Source of the DNA: Polaribacter gangjinensis
GTDB taxonomy: Bacteria; Bacteroidota; Bacteroidia; Flavobacteriales; Flavobacteriaceae
Direction: 5' to 3'
Assembly (NCBI RefSeq): GCF_038024125.1
Contig: NZ_CP150662.1
Coordinates: 141,501 to 205,500 of the forward strand
DNA: 64,000 nucleotides
The stretch's first letter is position 1, and every line of letters begins with the position of its first letter. Below the pieces are notes generated by a model. That model had not been told where the DNA came from. It ran no database searches and worked only from the letters and a program-made list of their open reading frames with translations. Below are positions 9,547 to 18,892 of the stretch, piece by piece. Both the position numbers and the translations under genes were made by a program.

Positions 9547-10977
9547 ATGAAAAATTATGTAACTCCAGTTAGAGATCGAGTTCCTTTAGGGCAAAAAGCA
9601 GCTTTTGGTGCAGGACATTTGGTATTAAACTTATTGCCTGGTGCTTTGGGTGTTTTTATGTTCTTTTTATTAACAGCATTTGGAATGGATCCTTTTTTGG
9701 CAGGTTTATTAGGCGGTTTACCAAGAATATTTGATGCGCTTACTGATCCAATCATGGGGTTTATTTCTGATAATACCAAATCAAAATGGGGTAGAAGAAG
9801 ACCTTATATTTTTGTTGGTGCTATTTTAAGCGGAATTTTATTTGCAGTTTTATGGCAAATGGATCCAAATGAGTCTCAAAATTATAATTTTTGGTATTTC
9901 TTAATCATGTCTATGGTTTTTTTAATTGGTAATACCATGTTTGCGACTCCTTTAGTAGGTTTAGGTTATGAAATGACATCCGATTATAACGAACGAACTC
10001 GTTTGATGGCTTTTTCACAAACCATTGGTCAAATAGCTTGGATGATTGTGCCTTGGTTTTGGGTGATTATTGCAGATCCAACTATTTTTGAAACTCAAGC
10101 AATTGGGGTAAGAAAATTATCGATAATTGTAGGAATTGCTTGTATCATTTTAGGAGTTTTACCAGCTCTTTTTTGTAAAGGAATTGACTCAGCTCACATG
10201 GAAAATAGAAAAGAAATTTCGTTTAAAACACTATTTTCTAATTTAATAGATCTTTTTAAAAGTATTGCTCAAGTAGCTAAAAATAAGCCTTTTTTAAAAT
10301 TATGTGGAGCTACGTTTTTAGTTTTTAATGGTTTTCAAATGGTTGCAGCTTTTAGTGTATATATCATTGTTTTTTACATGTACAATGGTAGTTATGCAGA
10401 TGCAGGTACTTGGCCAGCTTGGTTTTCTACAGTGACTGCTTTAGTAACAGCTTTTGCGGTAATTCCAATTGTAACAATTATTGCAAATAAATTTGGAAAA
10501 CGTCAAGCATTCATTATTTCTACTGCCTTATCTATTGTGGGATATATTTTAAAATGGTGGGCTTTTGATGTTAATAATCCATATTTAATTTTTATGCCAA
10601 TTCCATTCATGGCTTTTGGTTTGGGAGGATTATTTACATTAATGATGAGTATGACAGCAGATGTATGTGATTTGGATGAATTAGAAAATGGAATGCCTCG
10701 TAAAGAAGGAACTTTTGGGGCAATTTATTGGTGGATGGTTAAATTGGGGCAAGCTTTAGCGTTAGTTTTAGGGGGTGCTGTATTAAAATTTGTAGGATTT
10801 GATGGAAATGCAGCTCAACAAACAGCTGAAACAATGACAAGTTTACGATTGGCAGATGTAATTATTCCATCTATAACAGCAGGTTTGGCAATTGTGGTAA
10901 TGTGGAGCTATAGTTTAAGCGAAAGTCGAGCTAAAAAAATCAAAGAACAATTAATAGAAAGAAGAGGGGAATTATAA
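9547..10977 (+). CDS. GPH-family (MelB-like) sugar:cation symporter
   Basis: 476 aa, about 12 membrane helices. It carries the family signature of glycoside-pentoside-hexuronide symporters: the DALTDPIMGFISD segment followed by a WGRRRPYI loop between helices 2 and 3, and the LDELENGMPRKEGTFGA loop in the C-terminal half. It resides in the inner membrane and would import glucose, laminaribiose or short laminari-oligosaccharides coupled to Na+ or H+. It stands between the exported GH30 and the cytoplasmic GH17, 23 bp from each, which marks it as the entry step of the locus. Whether it takes up oligosaccharides is inferred from two flanking enzymes that lack signals. Confidence 0.88.
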   Translation: MKNYVTPVRDRVPLGQKAAFGAGHLVLNLLPGALGVFMFFLLTAFGMDPFLAGLLGGLPRIFDALTDPIMGFISDNTKSKWGRRRPYIFVGAILSGILFAVLWQMDPNESQNYNFWYFLIMSMVFLIGNTMFATPLVGLGYEMTSDYNERTRLMAFSQTIGQIAWMIVPWFWVIIADPTIFETQAIGVRKLSIIVGIACIILGVLPALFCKGIDSAHMENRKEISFKTLFSNLIDLFKSIAQVAKNKPFLKLCGATFLVFNGFQMVAAFSVYIIVFYMYNGSYADAGTWPAWFSTVTALVTAFAVIPIVTIIANKFGKRQAFIISTALSIVGYILKWWAFDVNNPYLIFMPIPFMAFGLGGLFTLMMSMTADVCDLDELENGMPRKEGTFGAIYWWMVKLGQALALVLGGAVLKFVGFDGNAAQQTAETMTSLRLADVIIPSITAGLAIVVMWSYSLSESRAKKIKEQLIERRGEL

Positions 10978-11000
10978 AAATTATTAAAATCAATTAAGCA

Positions 11001-11924
11001 ATGTCATATAGAGAAGAACATTATTTTAAACCTGATCATGCAAATTACATTAGTGAGTCAGGCAAAGAAGGGGTAGATTTTTCTAACTATTCTAATGAAG
11101 ATTTAGTTTCTCTTTGGAGAGAAACCTTGAAAAAAGGAATGCACGGAGTTTGTTTCAGTATGTATGAAGACGGTCAAGAGCCAGGAGATACAATTACTGA
11201 AGAACAAGTTGAACGTAGAATTAAAATTTTAAAACCGAATGCAAAATGGATTCGTTCTTTTTCTTGTATTGAAGGAAATGAAAACATTCCTAGAATCGCA
11301 AAAAAACATGGAATGAAAAATTTAGTAGGTGCATGGTTGGGTGATGATTTGGAGAAAAATGAACAAGAAATTGAAGGATTGATTCAACTAGCCAAAGAAG
11401 GTTGCGTAGATATTGCAGCCGTTGGTAATGAGGTTTTATATCGAAAAGATTTAACAGAGCAAGAACTTTTAGGTTATATTTTACGTGTGAAAGAAGCTTT
11501 AAAAGGATTAAACATTCCTGTTGGCTATGTAGATGCATACTATGAGTTTTCTCACAGACCTTCAATTACCGAAGTTTGCGATGTTATTTTATCAAACTGC
11601 TATCCTTATTGGGAAGGTTGTAGTATAGATTATTCTTTGGCTCATATGCAACAAATGTTTAGCATTGCCTCTCATGCAGGACAGGGGAAAAAAGTAATTA
11701 TTACAGAAACAGGATGGCCAAGTCAAGGAAGTAGTTTGGGTGGTGCACATTCTAACGCTGAGAATGCCATGAAATATTTTATCAATGCGCAAGTATGGTC
11801 AGCAAAAGATAATATAGAGATGTTTTACTTCTCCTCTTTTGATGAATCATGGAAAGTTGGTGCAGAAGGTGATGTAGGAGCTTATTGGGGATTGTGGGAC
11901 AAACACGAAAAATTAAAATTTTAA
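11001..11924 (+). CDS. Cytoplasmic GH17 family glycoside hydrolase
   Basis: 307 aa, beginning MSYREEHYFK with no signal peptide, so it should stay in the cytoplasm, unlike the GH17 lipoprotein encoded at 6724-8010. The family residues are intact: acid/base Glu144 in AVGNEVL and nucleophile Glu236 in TETGWP. The barrel is shorter than in the exported paralogue and the two are clearly diverged. It is the last enzyme gene of the run, 23 bp after the symporter. It probably hydrolyses imported beta-1,3-oligosaccharides, or acts as a transglycosylase that adjusts chain length for the phosphorylase. The latter is speculation. Confidence 0.85.
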   Translation: MSYREEHYFKPDHANYISESGKEGVDFSNYSNEDLVSLWRETLKKGMHGVCFSMYEDGQEPGDTITEEQVERRIKILKPNAKWIRSFSCIEGNENIPRIAKKHGMKNLVGAWLGDDLEKNEQEIEGLIQLAKEGCVDIAAVGNEVLYRKDLTEQELLGYILRVKEALKGLNIPVGYVDAYYEFSHRPSITEVCDVILSNCYPYWEGCSIDYSLAHMQQMFSIASHAGQGKKVIITETGWPSQGSSLGGAHSNAENAMKYFINAQVWSAKDNIEMFYFSSFDESWKVGAEGDVGAYWGLWDKHEKLKF

Positions 11925-12158
11925 CAAAATAACATAATCAACTTGTATGGTTTTTTCATCAAAATGAAACATGTTAATTAAATTTTTATAAAGTATGCTA
12001 TTCATAATTAGTAGTATTTAAAAGAAAAATTTAAAATTTAAAAATACTTGAAACATATTTTTTGATGTTGTAGTGTTCATGTAGTGGTGAATAATTCGTA
12101 TTTAGGAAATTATAGTTGTATCATTGAACAAATTATTAATACTTAACACTTTATTATT

Positions 12159-13454
12159 ATGAAAAAAATTACATTATTATTTGCCTTGTTGGTTTCTTCA
12201 ATAGGGTTTTCTCAAACTTATGATTTATTAGAATCATTTGATGGTACTGGATTTGAAGGTACTTTTGGTGGAACAAGTGCTGAATATGCAGCCGATCCTT
12301 CAAATGCATCTGTACAAGTAATTAAAATAACTAGCAGTCCTACAGGTACTGTTTGGCAAGGTATAAACGTTGTTTTATCGGGTAATTATAAATTGACTTC
12401 CGATACTCAATTAACAATGAAGTTAGATGTTTATTCCACAACAGCAATAACGATTGCCCCTAAAGCACAAGGTGGTGTTTCTGGTGCCCCAGAATCAGTT
12501 ACTTCTGTAGATCATTCTGGGTCAGGATGGGAAACTTTAACCTTAACTTTTGATAAAAGTTTGGATGGTAAAGTTCCTGCTAATGGTGTTTATGCTGATT
12601 TTGCTCTTCATATTAACTGGAATACTAGTTCTAATAATTTTGGAGCTGCAGACGGTAGGATTTTTTATGTAAAAAATCTTCAAGGGTTATCAGCTACTCC
12701 ACCTGCAGCTTTAGAGCCAACTGATGCACCACCAACACCACCAACCTACACTGGTAATAATGTAATGTCATTATATAGTGAGGCTTTTACTCCTGCAGCA
12801 ACAATAACTAATGTTGATTGGGATGATTCAGCTTTTCAAGAAGTTACTATTGCAGGAAACAAGGTATTAAAAATTGACGGTGGTAATTTTATTGGAATGA
12901 ATTTAGATGTTTTTCTTAATGCAACTAATATGACTCATTTACATATGGATTATTGGATTTCTACTGATCATACTCCTGGTACAGTTTTAAATCCTAAATT
13001 ATCAAATCATGGAAATCAAACAGCAGAAACTAGTGCTATTGATATTACAAATATCATCGAAAGTCAAGATGAAGTAAAAAAATGGCAATCGAAAGATTTT
13101 CCGTTGAATGGTGCAAGAGAATCTATTAAGCAATTTTTAATTACAGATGCAGGAAAAATTGGAGTTTATTATTTAGATAATGTTTATTTATATGTTGCTG
13201 GAACTGCTTCTGTTGAAGACAATTTATTCAATGTAAGCTTATATCCAAACCCAGCATCAAACAGATTGAATATTTCTGCAGCGAATACTATTCAAAATGC
13301 TGAAATCTACAATGTGTTAGGTAAAAAAGTAATGAATGTAACAATCAACAAAACTAGCGAGTCAATTGATATTTCAAACTTGGCTTCTGGTGTGTATATG
13401 ATTAAATACAACATCGAAAATACTGTTGGAACTGCAAAGTTTATCAAACAATAA
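12159..13454 (+). CDS. T9SS-secreted non-catalytic protein with two carbohydrate-binding-like modules
   Basis: 431 aa. A Sec signal peptide (residues 1-19, ending GFSQ) is followed by a first beta-sandwich-like module (about 20-178), a Pro/Thr-rich linker (about 179-200, PTDAPPTPP), a second module (about 203-352, ending YYLDNVYLY) and a type A T9SS sorting domain (about 357-431: LYPNPASN, AEIYNVLGKKV, GVYMIKY). No catalytic residues are apparent. It lies 234 bp after the GH operon with its own leader and is closed by a strong terminator. Its second module resembles the truncated protein at the left edge. A secreted laminarin-binding protein is the best inference. Confidence 0.72.
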   Translation: MKKITLLFALLVSSIGFSQTYDLLESFDGTGFEGTFGGTSAEYAADPSNASVQVIKITSSPTGTVWQGINVVLSGNYKLTSDTQLTMKLDVYSTTAITIAPKAQGGVSGAPESVTSVDHSGSGWETLTLTFDKSLDGKVPANGVYADFALHINWNTSSNNFGAADGRIFYVKNLQGLSATPPAALEPTDAPPTPPTYTGNNVMSLYSEAFTPAATITNVDWDDSAFQEVTIAGNKVLKIDGGNFIGMNLDVFLNATNMTHLHMDYWISTDHTPGTVLNPKLSNHGNQTAETSAIDITNIIESQDEVKKWQSKDFPLNGARESIKQFLITDAGKIGVYYLDNVYLYVAGTASVEDNLFNVSLYPNPASNRLNISAANTIQNAEIYNVLGKKVMNVTINKTSESIDISNLASGVYMIKYNIENTVGTAKFIKQ

Positions 13455-13472
13455 TTTTCAAATTCTTTCATA

Positions 13473-13503
13473 AAAAAAACCGAGCAAATTTGCTCGGTTT
13501 TTT
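13473..13503. terminator. Bidirectional rho-independent terminator
   Basis: A perfect inverted repeat (13481-13489 with 13490-13498) is flanked by an A-run on the left and a T-run on the right. It sits between two convergent genes and can stop transcription from both sides. Confidence 0.9.
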
Positions 13504-13524
13504 GTTTTATAGAAAGTACAAAAA

Positions 13525-14226
13525 TTATTCTTGTTCCGACTTTTTAATTTGATTTAAATAGTTTTCTAAACTTTTTCCGTATACTGATTTTTTCACTTTT
13601 GGTGTTAAAGATTTATTTACAGTATCTAACATTTGAAAAGTGGCATCGTACATTTCAGTAATTGCAATATAAGGAGCAGCTTCAAAATCCGCATTGTTGA
13701 TAGCAAAATTTGTTGTGTATAAAACGCGTCTTCTTACCAATCTTTTGTAATCATCTTCAACTTTTTGAATCAATTCTTCGTTACCTGATTTTTTAGCTTC
13801 AAAATCTTTTTTGATGAATTCCAATCTTTCGGATTGAAATTGTTTATTAATTTCATTGAATTTATCCATCACTTCTTGATTTTTTGATCCAGATATGGTT
13901 GGATTAATTCCGAATTTTTCAACATGATCGTTAATGGTAATTACACCTTCTTCACCAAAAAACAAAATACGTTTATCAGTAGTATTTCCATCAAAAGTTA
14001 AATAATACATTACAGGTGAATCAACTTGGTCTGTTAATCGAAACATTTCTGATCCTAGAAGTTTTACAGAATCTACAGAAACCAAAACGGTATCTCGCAT
14101 TTTTTGTAAATACAAAGTTCCTTTTTTCAATCCTTTTATTTGACCTTCTACAATCATGTTTCCTTCCTTTTTAGAACAAGCGAAAATGGTAAAAGTGATA
14201 CTAAAAATTGCAATAATTTTTTTCAT
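13525..14226 (-). CDS. DUF4369-type lipoprotein
   Basis: 233 aa with a lipoprotein signal ending in IFACS (Cys17). The N-terminal half (IVEGQIKGLKKGTLYLQKM, then YYLTFDGNT, FFGEEGVITI) matches the DUF4369 domain that usually precedes a thioredoxin domain in Bacteroidota thiol-disulfide lipoproteins. Here the thioredoxin part and its CxxC are absent and a charged helical tail (about 110-233) takes its place. It is convergent with the secreted protein at 12159-13454 and lies downstream of the DUF819 gene on the same strand. The molecular role is unknown. Confidence 0.72.
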   Translation of the reverse strand: MKKIIAIFSITFTIFACSKKEGNMIVEGQIKGLKKGTLYLQKMRDTVLVSVDSVKLLGSEMFRLTDQVDSPVMYYLTFDGNTTDKRILFFGEEGVITINDHVEKFGINPTISGSKNQEVMDKFNEINKQFQSERLEFIKKDFEAKKSGNEELIQKVEDDYKRLVRRRVLYTTNFAINNADFEAAPYIAITEMYDATFQMLDTVNKSLTPKVKKSVYGKSLENYLNQIKKSEQE

Positions 14227-14268
14227 TTTTAATTTAAAATTTTAGTCTGCAAATATGCTGATTTTTAT

Positions 14269-15576
14269 TTAAAGAGTAGCCGCTAATTCCATTAAAATCG
14301 TACAAATTATCGCTCCAACTGTTCCAATAGCATACCCAAAAACAGCTAATAAAACACCAACAGTTGCCAAAGACGGATGAAAAGCTTGTGCAACAATAGG
14401 AGCAGAGGCTGCACCACCAACATTTGCCTGACTTCCAACAGCCAAAAAGAAGTATGGAGCTTTAATTATTTTTGCAACAATAATTAAAAGGATGGCATGA
14501 ATTGTCATCCAAACCAAACCTATAACTATCAAGCCAGGATTTTCTAAAGCTTGATTTAAATCCATTTTCATTCCGATAGAGGCTACTAAAATATAAATAA
14601 AAACACTTCCTAATTTACTTGCTCCAGCACCTTCGTAGTTTTTGGCTTTGGTGAAAGATAAAATAATAGCCACTAAAGTTGCGATACTAATCAACCAAAA
14701 AAAACTAGAATCTAAAAAAGAGAATGTATTTCTGATAGTTGGTGATGAAATTGTAGCAACAAATTCTTTGAAAAATTCACTCAGATATTTAGCCGTAAAA
14801 TGACCAAATCCTACAGTTCCAAACGCAATTGCCAGCATAATCATTAAATCTGATAGTGTTGGATTTCTTTTTACTTTATCTGTAAAAAGCGTAACTTTTT
14901 GTTTCAAATCTTCGATTGCTGAAGTATCTGCTTTCAACCATTTGTCTATAGCATCTTTTTTGCCAATTCCAATCAATAAAATTGCCATCCAAATATTGGC
15001 AACTACAATATCCACAATGACCATTCCTCCATATTTTGCAGGATTGTATTTGTAAATTTCCAACATCGCTGTTTGGTTGGCACCACCACCAATCCAACTT
15101 CCTGCAAGCGTTGAAAGTCCTCTCCAAACTGCATCAAAATTGCTTCCTCCCAAAGTTTCTGGAGAGAAAATGGAGATGAGTAAAATAGCAATTGGACCAC
15201 CAATAATAATCCCTATAGTTCCTGTAAAAAACATGATTAATGCTTTTGAACCCAAATTAAAGATGGCTTTTAAATCTATACTCAGCGTCATTAAAACCAA
15301 TGCAGCTGGCAATAAATATTGGCTTGATACAAAATATAATTGTGATTTATTTTTAACGATTTCACCAGCTACATTTTTTGTTTCCCATTCTGGAGAAATT
15401 AATCCGAAAGTGGTGAATAGTGCAGGAATAAAATATGCCATAAACAAACCCGGAACAATTTTATAGAATTTTGACCAAAAGCCTGTTGTAATGTTTTCGG
15501 TATAAAAAACAAATCCTAATGAAATCATTAAAATTCCAAAAACGATGGCATCATTTGTTATAATTGGTTCAGACAT
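14269..15576 (-). CDS. DUF819 family integral membrane protein
   Basis: 435 aa, about 10-11 hydrophobic helices. The features fit the DUF819 (YjcL-like) transporter-like family: an N-terminal pair of helices, a glycine-rich STLAGSWIGGGANQTAM segment near residues 154-170, and a matching SQANVGGAASAPIVAQAF segment near 390-407, which looks like an inverted-repeat transporter core. A soluble loop (about 212-235) separates the halves. The substrate is unknown. It is preceded by the terminator of the Asp-box protein gene, so it probably has its own promoter. Confidence 0.8.
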   Translation of the reverse strand: MSEPIITNDAIVFGILMISLGFVFYTENITTGFWSKFYKIVPGLFMAYFIPALFTTFGLISPEWETKNVAGEIVKNKSQLYFVSSQYLLPAALVLMTLSIDLKAIFNLGSKALIMFFTGTIGIIIGGPIAILLISIFSPETLGGSNFDAVWRGLSTLAGSWIGGGANQTAMLEIYKYNPAKYGGMVIVDIVVANIWMAILLIGIGKKDAIDKWLKADTSAIEDLKQKVTLFTDKVKRNPTLSDLMIMLAIAFGTVGFGHFTAKYLSEFFKEFVATISSPTIRNTFSFLDSSFFWLISIATLVAIILSFTKAKNYEGAGASKLGSVFIYILVASIGMKMDLNQALENPGLIVIGLVWMTIHAILLIIVAKIIKAPYFFLAVGSQANVGGAASAPIVAQAFHPSLATVGVLLAVFGYAIGTVGAIICTILMELAATL

Positions 15577-15608
15577 TATTGATAGTTTAAAATTTATTAT
15601 TCAAAAAA

Positions 15609-15638
15609 TACCCCTGATTTATTTAAAAATCAGGGGTA
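15609..15638 (-). terminator. Rho-independent terminator of the Asp-box protein gene
   Basis: A 12-bp stem (15609-15620 with 15627-15638) with a 6-base loop, followed on the minus strand by a T-run. It lies just downstream of the stop at 15652. Confidence 0.85.
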
Positions 15639-15651
15639 AAATCAATATTTT

Positions 15652-18600
15652 TTAATTTTCATTAAAGATTTTGAACTCTTTAAATGGAGAAATAATAATA
15701 CCATCTGTAGCATTTTTATAAGCAATCCAATCTGAGTTAAAAAAAGCATTTGTTTTAGAAATAGCATTTTTAAAAGCATCTAAAAACTGATTTACCAATT
15801 GTTTTTCAGTGTCAGTTTGATTTCCAAAACGCGAACGAATATAGCTAAAAGCAGTTCCAAAACGTTGACTAACAGTTACTTCAGGATTTCTAGTAATTCC
15901 TTGTCTTTCATCAACTTTTCCAAGATAAATAGCTATTAAATCATCAATTTTTTTGATAACTTCAGTCGAAGATTTGATTTCAGCATCGTATTTCTTTTTA
16001 TCATTTTTTGACAATTGCTCTTTGATTGTTGTTGCTGTATTTTTACTTTCAACCAATTGCTTTACAATTGCTGCCATTTTTTCTTGATGACTTTCCATGG
16101 TTTTGCTAGCATCGTATTTTTGATTGATTGCCTCTTCAGAAATTTGCAATCTTGGATCAAATCCAACTTTGATAGTTTGTTCAGATACCAACTCACCAAA
16201 ACTCATTTTTAGTTTATAAACTCCTGGTTTTACCTCAACTCCTGAGGGTTCTCTTGATGAATTTCTGATACTTCTTGAAGCTCTATCAACACCTTTTTCA
16301 TCCAAATTCCAAGTGGTTTTATGAATTCCACTTTCTTCAGGAGTTTTAAATTGTAAGGTTCTAATCAAACGTTTACCATCAAAAATTTCCAGTTTGATAG
16401 AATCTTGTTTTTCTTCCTTTTTAGCATCTTTTGGAATATTCAAATAGTATGAAATTTGTGCTCCGCCTTTTCTGTTTTCTCCTTGGTACATGGCATCTGC
16501 ACCAAATCTACTTCCTGTAGGTTGTTGATAAGCAGCTTGATACGCTGTTGGTGGTTGAAAAAGCAACAATTTTTCCTGTAAGTTTTTACCTTTTGCAAGC
16601 GCTCTTAACGGTTTGATGTCGTCTAAAACCCAAGCTGCTCGTCCAAATGTACCAATGATTAAATCGTGTTCTCTTGGGTGAATTACCAAATCATTTACTG
16701 GAACTGTTGGAAAACCTTGTGTCCATTTTGTCCATTTTTTTCCTGCATCAATAGAAATGTATAATCCGTCATCAGTTCCTAAAAAGAGTAAGTTTTCATT
16801 TTCTGGATCTTCAATAATACTCAATGTAAAACTAGCTACATCATTTTCATCTACAATACGTTCCCACGTTTTTCCATAATTTTTGGTTCTGTACGCATAG
16901 GGTTTGTAGTTGAATCTTCTGTAATCATTGGCAACTAACAAAGCTTCACCTTTGTTTTTATTGGAAGCTTTGATTTGTGTTATCCAACTATTTTCTGGCA
17001 AATCTTTCAGATTTTTAGAAACATTTGTCCAATTTTTTCCACCATCATTGGTGATATGTACTTGACCATCATCAGTGGCAGCCCACAAAACATCTTTTTC
17101 GAGAATGGTTGGTTCAATCACTAAAATGGTACAGTGATTTTCAGCACCAGTTGCATCCATAGTTAATCCTCCACTTTCTCCTTGCTTTAGTTTTTCAGGA
17201 TTATTGGTTGTTAAATCAGGAGATATTACTGTCCAAGTCAAACCTTTGTCAGTAGATTTATGTACAAATTGACTTCCAAAATACAAGGTATTATTATCAA
17301 AAGGATCAATATTGATGGCAGCATTCCAGTTGAAACGCAATTCAATTTTTGCATCTGGATGTGTAGGTTTTACAGAATAATTATTACCTGTCAAATAATC
17401 AAAACGAACCACACTTCCTTGCTGACTCATAGACCATCCATAACGTGCATCATCTCTGTCTGAAATTACATCAAAACCGTCACCAAAACTGATTTCTTGC
17501 CAGTATGAATTTCGAATTCCTTGTGCTTTCCAAACGTAGGCAGGACCTCTCCAAGAACCATTATCTTGCATTCCACCGTAAACATTGTAAGGAAACTCGT
17601 TATCAACATTGATGTGATAAAATTGTGCCACAGGAATATTGCCAATAAATCTCCAAGATTTTCCTCCATCTCTGGTGATATTTAAACCACCATCATTACC
17701 ATCAATCATGAATTTTCCGTTTTTTGGATGAATCCACCAAGCATGATGATCAGGATGAACACCATTGTCAACGCCATAAGCAGGCATCAATTCTTTAAAA
17801 TTTCTGCCTCCATCTTCTGAAACATTTACATAGGTGAATACAGAATACACGCGATTTTCATTTTGTGGATCAACATAAATTTCAGAATAGTAAAAAGGAC
17901 GATTGCCAATATCATCTTTATCATTTACTTTTTTCCATGAAAAACCACCATCTTCACTTCTGTATAACGCATTTTTTTTTGCTTCAACCAAAGCATACAC
18001 AATATCAGGATTTGAACGTGCAATAGCTACTCCAATTCTACCCAAATCTCCTTTTGGAAATCCTTCTTTATCAGTGATTTTTTTCCAATTTTCTCCTCCA
18101 TCATGTGTTATGAATAAACCACTTCCTTCACCACCTGATTTAAAAAACCAAGGATCGCGTTTGTGTTCCCACATGGCAGCAATGATTTTATTTGGATTTG
18201 ATGGATCTATAATCATATCAGCAACTCCCGATTTTTTATTGGTAAATAAAATTTGTTTCCAAGTTTTTCCACCATCCATAGTTTTATAAACACCACGTTC
18301 TTGGTGTTCTCCCCAAGGTGAACCAATTGCGCCTACATACACAACATCAGGATTTGTAGGATGAACGATGACTCTGTGAATGTGACGCGTTTTTTCTAAA
18401 CCCATCAATTTCCATGTTTTTCCAGCATCCAAAGATTTATAAATTCCGAAACCACCATTCAAACTATTTCTTGGATTTCCTTCGCCAGTTCCTGCCCAAA
18501 CTACACTCGGATTGGATTGTTGAATGGCAATTGCACCAATGGAAGCTGTGAGTTCTTTATCAAAAATAGGTTCCCATTTGATGCCTCCTGAAGTGGATTT

Positions 18601-18795
18601 CCAAATTCCTCCAGAAGCAGTTCCAACATAGATAATGTCAGGATTAGATTCTACTGCATCTATTGCTGTAACACGTCCAGACATTCCACCTGGACCAATA
18701 TTTCTGGGTTTCATGTTTTTAACCAAATCCATGGAAAATTCCTGAGAAAAAGCCAAAGAACTTGTAAATAAAAATAAAATGAGAATTTTTTTCAT
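15652..18795 (-). CDS. Secreted VPS10/BNR-like Asp-box repeat protein
   Basis: 1047 aa from the ATG at 18795. A longer frame to 18837 exists, but only this start gives a clean signal peptide (MKKILILFLFTSSLAFSQ). About eleven Asp-box motifs of the SxDxGxxW kind are spread over roughly residues 45-680 (for example KSLDAGKTW, KTMDGGKTW, ITNDGGKNW), which indicates two sortilin-like beta-propellers. A beta-sandwich-like part (about 745-860, GVYKLKM) and a helical C-terminal part follow. Such proteins are often labelled glycosyl hydrolase or sialidase-like, but no sialidase arginine triad or acid pair is recognisable. No T9SS tail is present. It is probably an envelope protein of unknown substrate. 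Confidence 0.8.
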   Translation of the reverse strand: MKKILILFLFTSSLAFSQEFSMDLVKNMKPRNIGPGGMSGRVTAIDAVESNPDIIYVGTASGGIWKSTSGGIKWEPIFDKELTASIGAIAIQQSNPSVVWAGTGEGNPRNSLNGGFGIYKSLDAGKTWKLMGLEKTRHIHRVIVHPTNPDVVYVGAIGSPWGEHQERGVYKTMDGGKTWKQILFTNKKSGVADMIIDPSNPNKIIAAMWEHKRDPWFFKSGGEGSGLFITHDGGENWKKITDKEGFPKGDLGRIGVAIARSNPDIVYALVEAKKNALYRSEDGGFSWKKVNDKDDIGNRPFYYSEIYVDPQNENRVYSVFTYVNVSEDGGRNFKELMPAYGVDNGVHPDHHAWWIHPKNGKFMIDGNDGGLNITRDGGKSWRFIGNIPVAQFYHINVDNEFPYNVYGGMQDNGSWRGPAYVWKAQGIRNSYWQEISFGDGFDVISDRDDARYGWSMSQQGSVVRFDYLTGNNYSVKPTHPDAKIELRFNWNAAINIDPFDNNTLYFGSQFVHKSTDKGLTWTVISPDLTTNNPEKLKQGESGGLTMDATGAENHCTILVIEPTILEKDVLWAATDDGQVHITNDGGKNWTNVSKNLKDLPENSWITQIKASNKNKGEALLVANDYRRFNYKPYAYRTKNYGKTWERIVDENDVASFTLSIIEDPENENLLFLGTDDGLYISIDAGKKWTKWTQGFPTVPVNDLVIHPREHDLIIGTFGRAAWVLDDIKPLRALAKGKNLQEKLLLFQPPTAYQAAYQQPTGSRFGADAMYQGENRKGGAQISYYLNIPKDAKKEEKQDSIKLEIFDGKRLIRTLQFKTPEESGIHKTTWNLDEKGVDRASRSIRNSSREPSGVEVKPGVYKLKMSFGELVSEQTIKVGFDPRLQISEEAINQKYDASKTMESHQEKMAAIVKQLVESKNTATTIKEQLSKNDKKKYDAEIKSSTEVIKKIDDLIAIYLGKVDERQGITRNPEVTVSQRFGTAFSYIRSRFGNQTDTEKQLVNQFLDAFKNAISKTNAFFNSDWIAYKNATDGIIISPFKEFKIFNEN

Positions 18796-18892
18796 TGTGT
18801 TTGATTTGAAAATTTGAATTAAGGCAACAAGATACAAAAATGTATATGTTTGGATAAAATATTTTTTTTGATAATAGTTTTAATAAGACACT

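Noticed and set aside
11925..12158. Possible promoter or terminator in the gap after the GH operon
   Set aside because: A 6-bp stem at 11954-11969 and a near-match box TATCATTG at 12119 are present, but both are too weak to list as features.
15077..15466. 129-codon open frame opposite the DUF819 gene
   Set aside because: It is rich in Pro/Lys as expected from the reverse of a membrane protein and lies wholly inside a clear gene.
17903..18289. 128-codon open frame opposite the Asp-box protein gene
   Set aside because: It has no recognisable features and lies inside a gene with repeated Asp-box motifs on the minus strand.
18796..18837. Upstream extension of the Asp-box protein start
   Set aside because: It would put 14 unrelated residues before a perfect signal peptide.
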